From Corynebacterium aquatimens (GTDB lineage Bacteria; Actinomycetota; Actinomycetes; Mycobacteriales; Mycobacteriaceae), in the NCBI RefSeq assembly GCF_030408395.1, contig NZ_CP046980.1:744001-808000 (forward strand): a stretch of DNA of 64,000 nt, read 5' to 3'. This document shows, one piece after another, positions 26,278 through 34,583 of this stretch (position 1 is its first letter; each line of letters starts with the position of its first letter). The position numbers and the translations under genes were made by a program. The notes under the pieces were generated by a model. The model was not told the DNA's origin. It worked only from the letters and a program-made list of their open reading frames with translations, and made no database searches.

Positions 26278-27603
26278 ATGAACAGCCAACAGGAAAACGT
26301 GCTGCGTGAGGTAGAAGAGCGCGACATTCGCTTCATCAGATTGTGGTTCACCGACTTGTTTGGGTCGCTGAAGACGGTGATGATGTCGCCCGCGGAGTTG
26401 GAAGGCGCTTTCGAAGAAGGCGTGGGGTTTGATGGGTCCTCGATCGAGGGTTTCTCCCGCGTTGCGGAATCGGACACTCTGTTGCTTCCGGACCCTTCGA
26501 CGTACCAAGCACTGCCGTTTGATGTGGACGATGACTTGCAGACAGCACGGATGTTCTGCGATATCTCGATGCCGGATGGGGAGCCCCTCTACGCCGACCC
26601 GCGCCAGGTGTTGCGCCGGACCTTGACCAAGGCGGCGGACGCTGGGTTTGAGTGTGTGGCCAGTCCGGAGATTGAGTTTTATGTGCTGACAAGTCCGGAT
26701 GATCCACGACCGGTGGATGATGGCGGCTACTTCGACCAGGCTAAGCAGAATGCGGCACCGCGCTTTCGGCGTCAATCCATCTCCGCACTGGAATACATGG
26801 GGATTCAAACGGAGTTCTCCCACCACGAGGGCTCGCCGGGCCAGCAGGAGATTGACCTGCGGGTAACCGATGCGCTGACAATGGCGGACAACATCATTAC
26901 GTTCCGCTACATTGTGAAAACCGTGGCGGAGGCCTCCGGCGTACTGGCCACGTTCATGCCAAAGCCATTCCGTGAGCACAACGGTTCAGCGATGCACACG
27001 CACGTCTCTTTGTTTGAGGGCGATTCCAATGCGTTCCATGACCCGGACGATGAATACGCATTGTCCGCGACGGCGCGTCATTTCATCGCCGGAATCATTG
27101 AGCATGCCCCGGAGATCTCCGCGGTAACTAACCAGTGGGTGAACTCGTACAAGCGCCTGCAATTCGGCTCTGAGGCGCCGACCGCCGCAACCTGGGGTGT
27201 GTCCAACAGCTCGGCTATGGTTCGTGTGCCCACCTACCGCTTGAACAAAGCCGCATCCCGCCGGGTTGAGGTGCGCACGATTGATTCCGCGGCGAACCCT
27301 TACTTGGCCTACGCGGTGATCTTCGCCGCGGGGTTGAAAGGCATTGAGAATGAGTATGAGCTGGGTGATCCGGCTGTGGACGATGTCTTTGCGCTGACCC
27401 GCCGTGAGCGCCGCGCAATGGGCTACCGGGATCTCCCGGGCTCCCTCGATGCGGCCCTGCGTCAGCTGGAAAGCTCCGAGTTCATGGCTGAAGTTTTGGG
27501 CGAGCAGGTCTTTGATTTCTACCTCCGCTCCAAGTGGGATGAATGGCGCCGCTACGAAGACCAGATCACCCCGTGGGAACTGGAAAGCAACCTGAATCTT
27601 TAG
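26278..27603 (+). CDS. glnA2: Glutamine synthetase GlnA2
   Basis: A 441-residue type I glutamine synthetase without the adenylylation-site segment found in GlnA1. VGFDGSSIEGF, MPKPFREHNGSAMHTHVSL (ATP-binding) and the PEISAVTNQWVNSYKRL region are typical; NPYLAYAVI matches the glutamate-binding flap area. ATP-dependent amidation of glutamate is the expected reaction, though actinobacterial GlnA2 proteins are often not the main assimilatory enzyme. ATG 26278 is chosen because MNSQQENVLREVEERDIRFI matches the family N-terminus; a GTG three codons earlier is also open. It is followed directly by glnE. Confidence 0.93.
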   Translation: MNSQQENVLREVEERDIRFIRLWFTDLFGSLKTVMMSPAELEGAFEEGVGFDGSSIEGFSRVAESDTLLLPDPSTYQALPFDVDDDLQTARMFCDISMPDGEPLYADPRQVLRRTLTKAADAGFECVASPEIEFYVLTSPDDPRPVDDGGYFDQAKQNAAPRFRRQSISALEYMGIQTEFSHHEGSPGQQEIDLRVTDALTMADNIITFRYIVKTVAEASGVLATFMPKPFREHNGSAMHTHVSLFEGDSNAFHDPDDEYALSATARHFIAGIIEHAPEISAVTNQWVNSYKRLQFGSEAPTAATWGVSNSSAMVRVPTYRLNKAASRRVEVRTIDSAANPYLAYAVIFAAGLKGIENEYELGDPAVDDVFALTRRERRAMGYRDLPGSLDAALRQLESSEFMAEVLGEQVFDFYLRSKWDEWRRYEDQITPWELESNLNL

Positions 27604-27624
27604 AACCTGTAGGAGATTATTTCC

Positions 27625-30600
27625 ATGGCGCGCGCGAGCACACCTTCCCCGTCGATCTTCGGGTTAAGCGGAAAGACAGCGCAGCAAGATCTCGATGCCC
27701 TGCAGTGGAGCGGCACCGATGTGCTTTATGCACTCGGCGGATCGGGTAATCCGGACTTGACGCTGGCGACCAGTCGTCGATTAGCGGATGCTTTGGGCGA
27801 TGACTATGACGAGCTGGCGGACGCTCTCGAGTCCGATGAGACGCTGCGTATCAGGCTCTTTGCCCTGCTCGGCGGGTCGACGGCGCTGGGGGACCACTTG
27901 GTGGCGCACCCGCAGCTGTGGCGACTGATAGCCCAGCCGCTGCCCACGCGGGAAGAGATGTTTCAGGCGATGCTTTCTGCAGTAGACGCGACGCCGGAAC
28001 CGGGTGACCCGACGGCGAGCGATGATTTGTCCACCCCCGGCACCTACCGCGCGGCAGAAGATGGAATTGAAGCGAAGCGCGCGCTGAAAAACGCCTACCG
28101 CACGCTGGTGATGCGGGTCGCGGCGGCGGACCTTGCCGGAACCTACGCGGGGTTCAAGGGCCATGGCACGAATGAACCTGAGATCGGTTACAAAGACCTC
28201 ACGGAGATGCTCACCACGATTGCGGACGCGGCGCTGACCGCGGCGTTAGCGGTGGCCGTGCGCTCCGCATACGGCGACGCTGAGCGGGATGATGACATTG
28301 CGGTGATCGCGATGGGCAAGTGCGGCGCGCGGGAGCTGAACTACATCTCTGATGTGGACGTGATCTTCGTAGCTTCTGAGGCAACGGCGAAAATCACCCG
28401 CGTGGCCAGCGAGTTCACCGCTGTGGGAAACTCGGCCTTCTTCGACGTGGATGCTAACCTGCGGCCCGAAGGAAAATCCGGCGCGCTCGTGCGCACGCTG
28501 GAATCCCACGTTGCGTACTACAAGCGGTGGGCGGAAACCTGGGAATTCCAAGCACTGCTCAAGGCTCGTCCGATGACGGGCAACATGGAGCTCGGAGCCG
28601 CCTACCGCGATGCGTTAAGTCCCATGGTGTGGGAGGCCAGCCAGCGCGAATCCTTCGTTGAAGACGTTCAAGCGATGCGCCGCCGCGTGCTGGACAATGT
28701 GCCCGCGGACGTCAAGCCGCGTGAGCTCAAGCTGGGGCCTGGGGGCTTACGCGACGTTGAGTTCGCCGTCCAGCTACTCCAGCTCGTGCACGGGCGTATC
28801 GACGAATCGGTGCGGGTGAAAAACACCGTCGCCGCGATTGAGGCTCTCGCCGCCGGCGGGTATGTCGGCCGTGAAGATTCCAAGGCGCTGATTGAGGCCT
28901 ACGAATTCCTGCGCCTTTTAGAGCACCGTCTGCAACTGCACCGCTTCAAGCGCACGCACACGCTACCGGAAGAATCGGATGCAAAAGCCCGCCGTTGGTT
29001 GGCCCTGACGTCCGGATTCACCTCCACGCCGAAAATTTCGGCCGTGCAGGGGATGGAAAAGCACCTGAAAACTCAGCGTAAATACGTCTCCGACCTGCAC
29101 TCACGTCTCTTCTACCGTCCGCTGCTGAACACGATTGCGGGCATGAGCATCGGCGAAGCATCGCTCACCCCTGACGCGGCGAAAGCGCAGCTCAAAGCGC
29201 TTGGTTACAAGCACCCTGACCGCGCGTACGAGCACCTCCGCTCGCTCGCCGAAGGGCGCTCCCGCAAAGCAAAGCTGCAAGCCATTTTGCTGCCCACGCT
29301 CATGGTGTGGCTGGGGGAGACAGCGGACCCCGACGCGGGCTTGCTCAACTACCGCAAGCTGTCTGAGGCCGCCGTGGACAAGTCCTGGTTCTTGCGCATG
29401 CTTCGCGACGAAGGGGTGGTCGGCGAACGCCTCATGCACATCCTGGGCACGTCCCCCTACGCGGCTGAGCTTTTTATTTCTGCGCCGGACGTGGTGAAGC
29501 TGCTGAGCGACGGCGCGAGCCAACCCAAGCTGCTCGACGCGGCACCCGATCGGGTCTACAAGGCACTCATCGCGGCAACGAAACGCCATGCAGACCCGGA
29601 CAAGGCCGTGTCCGTTGCCCGTTCACTGCGCCGCGCCGAATTAGCCCGCATCGCCGCAGCCGACCTACTGGGCCTCATGGACGTCCGACAGGTCTGCGAC
29701 CAACTGTCCTGGGTGTGGGACGCCGTGCTGGAAGCAGGATTACGCGCAGAAATCCGCGCCGACCTCGCCGAGCAGGGCCTCGAGGAACCCCCAGCCCGCA
29801 TCGCCGTGATCGGCATGGGCCGCCTCGGCGGCGCGGAACTGGGCTACGGCTCCGACGCGGACGTCATCATCGTCGCCGAACCGTTTGACGGGTTTACCCC
29901 GTCAAACGAGGACACACGGTCAAACGAAGCCAAGACGTCGAACGAGAGCGATCCCATCGCGTGGGCCGCCCGCATCGTGGACCAGTTGAGGAAACGCCTA
30001 GCTAAGCCGTCGTCGGACCCGCCGCTGGAAGTGGACCTTGGTCTGCGTCCAGAGGGGCGCTCCGGTGCAGTAGTCCGCACGATCGCGTCGTATGAGCGCT
30101 ACTACAAGGAATGGGGCGAGGTGTGGGAGAAGCAAGCTCTTCTCCGTGCAGCGCTTGTAGCCGGTGACCATGAGGTCGGGGAGAAGTTCCTGCGCATGAT
30201 TGACCAGTTCCGCTACCCCGATGGCGGCGCCACCGATGCGGACATCCGGGAAATCCGCCGCATCAAGGCGCGTGTGGACAATGAGCGTCTGCCGCGCGGG
30301 GCTGATCGTGCTACGCACACCAAGCTGGGGCGAGGCGCGCTGTCCGATGTGGAGTGGACCGTGCAGTTGCTCACCATGATGCACGCGCACACCTTTGATG
30401 AGCTTCACAATACGTCCACGCTGGAGGTCTTAGACTTCCTGGAGACCGCCGAGGCCGACGGCATCATTGAGCAGTCCCAGGCCCGCAAACTCAAGGACGC
30501 GTGGTTGATAGCCACGAAGGCGCGTAACGCTTTGGTTCTGGTCACAGGCAAGCGCATGGACCAACTGCCCGGCCCGGGCCAGCAGCTCGCCGTCGTCGCC

Positions 30601-30729
30601 GGTGCTGCCGGATTCGATCCGCAGGAGCCCCAGGCCTTTTTGGAGCGCTACCTTAAAGTCACGCGCCGGGCCCACCGGGTGGTCGAGGAGGTCTTCTGGG
30701 GCGAGGCTCCGTCGCTGGAATTCGAGTAG
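27625..30729 (+). CDS. glnE: Bifunctional glutamine synthetase adenylyltransferase/deadenylylase
   Basis: A 1034-residue protein with two nucleotidyltransferase domains. The first has MGKCGARELNYISDVDVIFV (GxxExxxxSDxD motif) near residue 230 and the second IGMGRLGGAELGYGSDADVI near 730. They deadenylylate and adenylylate GlnA1 in response to nitrogen status. It forms an operon with glnA2, with AGGAG upstream of the ATG. The loop after the second domain's DADVIIVAEP contains an insert with three SNE units encoded by repeats and an 11-bp hairpin. Confidence 0.95.
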   Translation: MARASTPSPSIFGLSGKTAQQDLDALQWSGTDVLYALGGSGNPDLTLATSRRLADALGDDYDELADALESDETLRIRLFALLGGSTALGDHLVAHPQLWRLIAQPLPTREEMFQAMLSAVDATPEPGDPTASDDLSTPGTYRAAEDGIEAKRALKNAYRTLVMRVAAADLAGTYAGFKGHGTNEPEIGYKDLTEMLTTIADAALTAALAVAVRSAYGDAERDDDIAVIAMGKCGARELNYISDVDVIFVASEATAKITRVASEFTAVGNSAFFDVDANLRPEGKSGALVRTLESHVAYYKRWAETWEFQALLKARPMTGNMELGAAYRDALSPMVWEASQRESFVEDVQAMRRRVLDNVPADVKPRELKLGPGGLRDVEFAVQLLQLVHGRIDESVRVKNTVAAIEALAAGGYVGREDSKALIEAYEFLRLLEHRLQLHRFKRTHTLPEESDAKARRWLALTSGFTSTPKISAVQGMEKHLKTQRKYVSDLHSRLFYRPLLNTIAGMSIGEASLTPDAAKAQLKALGYKHPDRAYEHLRSLAEGRSRKAKLQAILLPTLMVWLGETADPDAGLLNYRKLSEAAVDKSWFLRMLRDEGVVGERLMHILGTSPYAAELFISAPDVVKLLSDGASQPKLLDAAPDRVYKALIAATKRHADPDKAVSVARSLRRAELARIAAADLLGLMDVRQVCDQLSWVWDAVLEAGLRAEIRADLAEQGLEEPPARIAVIGMGRLGGAELGYGSDADVIIVAEPFDGFTPSNEDTRSNEAKTSNESDPIAWAARIVDQLRKRLAKPSSDPPLEVDLGLRPEGRSGAVVRTIASYERYYKEWGEVWEKQALLRAALVAGDHEVGEKFLRMIDQFRYPDGGATDADIREIRRIKARVDNERLPRGADRATHTKLGRGALSDVEWTVQLLTMMHAHTFDELHNTSTLEVLDFLETAEADGIIEQSQARKLKDAWLIATKARNALVLVTGKRMDQLPGPGQQLAVVAGAAGFDPQEPQAFLERYLKVTRRAHRVVEEVFWGEAPSLEFE
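29882..29908. repeat. 11-bp hairpin and short repeats within glnE
   Basis: CGTTTGACGGG (29882-29892) and CCCGTCAAACG (29898-29908) pair perfectly. GTCAAACGA is repeated downstream at about 29920 and as GTCGAACGA at about 29937, encoding PSNE, RSNE and TSNE. Confidence 0.7.
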
Positions 30730-30768
30730 TGCGCCTGCCGGTAAGGTTAACCGGCTACACTTCGACGG

Positions 30769-32229
30769 GTGGACTACATCTCAACGCGCGACACCACCGC
30801 AACCCCGTTTGCGTTCACCGACATCCTGCTCTCTGGCCTTGCCCCCGACGGCGGGCTTTACCTGCCTAGCGAGTACCCGCAGGTCGATGCCGAACTGCTT
30901 GAATCGTGGCGCAGGCTGCTTGAAACCGAAGGGTACGCGGCGCTAGCCGCGGCCGTCGTTAAGCTATTTGTGCCCGACATTGAGCCTGATGAGATCGCGC
31001 GACTAACAGCGAACGCGTACCGCACGCCGGCGTTTTCCACGGAGGAAATCGTGCCGGTGACGGCGCTGACGGATGCTGGTGAGGAAAGCACGACCGTCTA
31101 CCTTGCGCACCTGTCGGAGGGTCCGACCGCCGCGTTCAAGGACATGGCGATGCAGCTGCTCGGCGAGCTCTTTGAGTACGAGCTGGAGCGCCGCGGCCAG
31201 GAGCTGAACATCCTCGGCGCGACGTCTGGCGACACCGGCTCGAGCGCTGAGTACGCAATGCGCGGCCGCGACAACATCAACGTCTTCATGCTCACTCCCG
31301 CTGGCCGCATGACGGAATTCCAGCAGGCGCAAATGTTCGGCCTGGACGAGCCCAACGTGTTCAACATCGCGCTTGACGGCGTCTTCGATGACTGCCAGGA
31401 CGTGGTCAAAGAGGTCAACTCCGACCCTGAGTTCAAAGCCGCCCACCGCATCGGCGCCGTGAACTCCATTAACTGGGCGCGCCTGCTCGCGCAGACCGTG
31501 TACTACATCTCCAGCTACCTCAAGGTCACCGAAGCCCCCGCCGACGGTGCAGCACCGCAGAAGGTGTCCTTCTCCGTCCCGACCGGCAACTTCGGCGACA
31601 TTTGCGCAGGCCACATTGTGAAACAGATGGGCGTGCCCATTGACAAGCTGATCGTTGCCACCAATGAGAACGACGTGCTCAACGAGTTCTTCACCACCGG
31701 CGACTACCGTCCGCGCTCCGCCGCGGAAACCCACGCCACGTCCTCGCCGTCGATGGACATCTCCAAGGCCTCAAACTTCGAACGCTTCATCTTCGACGTG
31801 CTGGGCCGCGACGCCGCGCGCACCGCTGACCTCTTTGGCACGCAGGTCAAGCAGGGCGGCTTCACGCTTGACGACGAAGAAATGTCCGCTATCCGCGAGC
31901 AATTCGGTTTTCTATCCGCAACGTCGAGCCACGCTGACCGCCTAGCGATGATCAAGAAGACCTACGACGACCACGGTGTGATCGTTGACCCCCACACTGC
32001 CGATGGTTTGTGCGCCGCTGCCGCCCACGCCGATGGTGTGGATAGCCCCATCGTCGTGCTGGAAACCGCTCTGCCAGTAAAGTTCTCCGAGACCATCGTC
32101 GAAGCGATCGGCCGCGAACCCGAGGTTCCACAGCGCTTCGAAGGCATCCTCGACGCCCCGCGCACAGTCGTGGACATGCCGAACGACGCCCAGGCGGTCA
32201 AGGACTTCATCGCCGAGCACACCAACTAA
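30769..32229 (+). CDS. thrC: Threonine synthase
   Basis: A 486-residue PLP enzyme of the long, fungal/Gram-negative-like form. FAFTDILLSGLAPDGGLYLP is the typical N-terminus, TAAFKDMAMQLL carries the PLP lysine (Lys124), and GATSGDTGSSAEYAMRG is the phosphate-binding part. It converts O-phosphohomoserine to threonine. The GTG start has TACACT (30756-30761) seven bases upstream, so the mRNA is leaderless. No hom-thrB partner is nearby, as usual in corynebacteria. Confidence 0.95.
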   Translation: MDYISTRDTTATPFAFTDILLSGLAPDGGLYLPSEYPQVDAELLESWRRLLETEGYAALAAAVVKLFVPDIEPDEIARLTANAYRTPAFSTEEIVPVTALTDAGEESTTVYLAHLSEGPTAAFKDMAMQLLGELFEYELERRGQELNILGATSGDTGSSAEYAMRGRDNINVFMLTPAGRMTEFQQAQMFGLDEPNVFNIALDGVFDDCQDVVKEVNSDPEFKAAHRIGAVNSINWARLLAQTVYYISSYLKVTEAPADGAAPQKVSFSVPTGNFGDICAGHIVKQMGVPIDKLIVATNENDVLNEFFTTGDYRPRSAAETHATSSPSMDISKASNFERFIFDVLGRDAARTADLFGTQVKQGGFTLDDEEMSAIREQFGFLSATSSHADRLAMIKKTYDDHGVIVDPHTADGLCAAAAHADGVDSPIVVLETALPVKFSETIVEAIGREPEVPQRFEGILDAPRTVVDMPNDAQAVKDFIAEHTN

Positions 32230-32268
32230 GACCAACCCGCTCATCAGCCACGAAAGGACACGTGAACT

Positions 32269-32427
32269 ATGGCACAAGAAACATTCGCCGGCCCCGAGCA
32301 CTACACCGAGTTCGACCCGAAGAAGTTCCTCCGCGACCTAAAGATCCAAAAGGACATGGAGAACGAAGCCGCACACGAATCCGACTCCACCGACACCGCT
32401 AACCCGGGAACTTCCGCGTCCGAGTAA
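32269..32427 (+). CDS. Small conserved hypothetical protein (52 aa)
   Basis: ATG at 32269 is preceded by GAAAGGA. The product begins MAQETFAGPEHYTEFDPKK, then a basic helix (FLRDLKIQKDMENEAA) and a Ser/Thr/Asp-rich tail. It lies 40 bases after thrC and 13 bases before the protease gene, so it is probably in the same transcript as one of them. The initial pattern resembles small actinobacterial proteins found beside thrC; the function is unknown. Confidence 0.6.
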   Translation: MAQETFAGPEHYTEFDPKKFLRDLKIQKDMENEAAHESDSTDTANPGTSASE

Positions 32428-32439
32428 CCTCCCCCAATC

Positions 32440-33684
32440 ATGGAGCCCCAGCAGCCCGGCCGCGGCGCACGGCCCGACCAGCCACGCCGCCACGCCGGGC
32501 CCAAACACGCTCTGCGTCCCGAACAGCGCCAAACCGGCCAGCGCCCGCCGCAGCAGCAGCCGCGCCAGCCACAGCAACGACCTACGCCGCCACCGGGTCG
32601 GCGACCAACGCCTGCTAACGGGCAGCGCACAGCCCCACAACGCCGGCAGCAAGCGCCTGGGAATCAGCCTCCTCAGCGCCGCCAGCTGGGCCCGCCGCCC
32701 GGCCACCCGCACTACCAAGGGCCGCCTTTCGGGGCGGACCACGTGGCCTTCGAAGAGCCCCCGCGCAATACGGGGGTCGCACTGACCTTGTGGATCGCGT
32801 TCCTCATGGTTCTAGGTTTCACCATTGCCTCGGTCGCATGGATCGCGATGTCAAATGAGGATTGGACCACGATGCGTTCGCAGGAGCGTCAGGAAAATTC
32901 CGCGGCGCGTCGCCCGCCCGAGGGCATTCCTGCGGAAGAGCGCCCTGAAGTACCTAAGGTTCGCGTGCCTGAAATGGCCATGTGGGCGCCGGGAACGCTC
33001 ATCGCCTCGACGGACCATTACCCGCAACCCGGGGAACACTTCACGGCGCAGACCTGCACGGTTGCGTTTAGCTTCAGCAGCGCCGCGGGAAAGAATTACG
33101 CCGTCACTGCTGGCCACTGCGGCGATGAAGGTGACCTTGTGTGGCCCACATCTGCCTCCACCGCGGCTGACTACAAGCGCGAAGCAGGCAAGTTCATCTA
33201 CTCCGGTTTATCCAGTCCAGGGGCTGAAAACATCGACGTCGGCATTATTGAAATCACCGACCCCGACCGCTACATGCCGCTCGTCGGCGATGTCATCCCC
33301 ACCGGGCTTTACACGGGTGACATGAAGAAAGGGAACAAGATCTGCAAAACCGGCGGCACGACCGGCTACACGTGCGGCACGTTCGAAGCATCCGACCGCG
33401 CACAGATCATCCGCACCGATGGTGATGAAGAGCGGGAAACCAACGGCGACCTCGGTAAAGTGTGCGCGTTACCCGGTGATTCCGGCGGACCCGTTTTCTA
33501 CGAAGTCTCCGGCCGCGCCGCGATCATCGGCGTCGTTTCCGGGACGGAGGCTGGCCGCGCCAAAGAACCGTGCGATGCCCCTGATTCTAAGGACAAGACA
33601 ATGTCCTACTCCTCGTATGAGCAGGTCACGCAGGTCATTGACAAAGTCGTCCCTGACGCGTTGTGGATCGACCAGGCGTGGTAG
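32440..33684 (+). CDS. Membrane-anchored trypsin-like serine protease
   Basis: A 414-residue protein. The first ~105 residues are Pro/Gln/Arg-rich and cytoplasmic, one membrane helix is at about 113-135 (GVALTLWIAFLMVLGFTIA), and the extracellular part is a chymotrypsin-fold protease with His in TAGHCG, Asp in NIDVGIIEI, and Ser in LPGDSGGPVF. Four or more cysteines suggest disulfides. The substrate is unknown; the position before the DUF3558 lipoprotein and PPE-like gene suggests an envelope role. A TAACCT box ahead of the ATG at 32440 may give a leaderless start. Confidence 0.85.
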   Translation: MEPQQPGRGARPDQPRRHAGPKHALRPEQRQTGQRPPQQQPRQPQQRPTPPPGRRPTPANGQRTAPQRRQQAPGNQPPQRRQLGPPPGHPHYQGPPFGADHVAFEEPPRNTGVALTLWIAFLMVLGFTIASVAWIAMSNEDWTTMRSQERQENSAARRPPEGIPAEERPEVPKVRVPEMAMWAPGTLIASTDHYPQPGEHFTAQTCTVAFSFSSAAGKNYAVTAGHCGDEGDLVWPTSASTAADYKREAGKFIYSGLSSPGAENIDVGIIEITDPDRYMPLVGDVIPTGLYTGDMKKGNKICKTGGTTGYTCGTFEASDRAQIIRTDGDEERETNGDLGKVCALPGDSGGPVFYEVSGRAAIIGVVSGTEAGRAKEPCDAPDSKDKTMSYSSYEQVTQVIDKVVPDALWIDQAW

Positions 33685-33722
33685 CCCGGTCAGCACAGAT
33701 CAGCCCCCTCCGCAACCTTTCC

Positions 33723-33742
33723 TTGCACACTATAGTGTGCAA
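33723..33742. promoter_or_regulatory. 20-bp perfect palindrome upstream of the DUF3558 gene
   Basis: TTGCACAC and GTGTGCAA flank TATA, giving a fully self-complementary 20-mer. It contains TATAGT, a -10-like box, and T-rich DNA follows. It could be an operator over the promoter of the lipoprotein/PPE-like genes, or the terminator of the protease gene. Confidence 0.6.
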
Positions 33743-33858
33743 TTTTCGCTTTTCGACGGTCCCCACCTATGCCATCATCGGTCTTAGCTACAACAGACAG
33801 CGACACCAGCGGATACCGCTGGCAGCGAGATCCACCGGACATATGGGGGTATGGCGGA

Positions 33859-34560
33859 GTGAGTACACGCGCATCAGCAACCACGGGCACCCGCGCCCAC
33901 CGCTACCGCGCCGTTCTCCTCGCAAGCTTGTCAGTAGTAGCTTGTGCAACGTCAAGTTGCACTGAGGGGGGTACGGGTATCCCCGGGGACGACTATCCAC
34001 CCGGGGATACCCGTAGCAATTCTTCCGCCGCCAACACCAACTCCGGCGCCGACGCCGTTTCCGACACCGACGCTGTCTCCGAAAACCACAGCGAGGACCG
34101 GCCCGCATTCCATTTCCAAAGCGGCGACCTCGAACTTGGCGACTTCGACTACGAAGAGATCAAAGACAACCTCTTCGACCCATGCACCGAGATCTCTGCA
34201 GAAGAATTCGCCGCGGTGGGCCTTGAGGCTGATCAAAAATCGACGTTTATTACCAACGTTGGCGGTATTGCGTGTGGCATTGATGATAACCATCCGAATT
34301 ATGTCTTGAACCTTTTCACGATCCCGCGATCGATGGAAAATATTCAGGAGTGGAACACTTCGGCTGAACCGTATACGACCCAAATTCCGAATTCGTTCAG
34401 GTACAGGGGACACACGCCAGGAGAAGAAACTTGCATTGTCGCAGTCGATACCGAACGAGGACACGTGGGAATCGGTGCTACCGCAATTCGTGGCGGGGCT
34501 CGTTTCGACAAACTTTGTGAAACTGCTGGCCACCTTCTAGAGGGGCTTTACACGCTTTAA
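33859..34560 (+). CDS. DUF3558-like lipoprotein
   Basis: A 233-residue protein. LLASLSVVACATSSC holds one or two lipobox candidates (VVAC or TSSC). The mature part contains FDPCTEISAEEFAAVGLEAD and, later, NSFRYRGHTPGEETCIVAV with GGARFDKLCETA; paired cysteines and this spacing are characteristic of DUF3558 proteins. The GTG at 33859 is preceded by GGGGG; the open frame starts upstream without support. It lies 23 bases before the PPE-like gene, so the two are probably one operon. DUF3558 lipoproteins are often next to secreted or ESX-linked proteins, function unknown. Confidence 0.75.
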   Translation: MSTRASATTGTRAHRYRAVLLASLSVVACATSSCTEGGTGIPGDDYPPGDTRSNSSAANTNSGADAVSDTDAVSENHSEDRPAFHFQSGDLELGDFDYEEIKDNLFDPCTEISAEEFAAVGLEADQKSTFITNVGGIACGIDDNHPNYVLNLFTIPRSMENIQEWNTSAEPYTTQIPNSFRYRGHTPGEETCIVAVDTERGHVGIGATAIRGGARFDKLCETAGHLLEGLYTL

Positions 34561-34583
34561 AACCAAGTAACAGGGGGAGAAAA

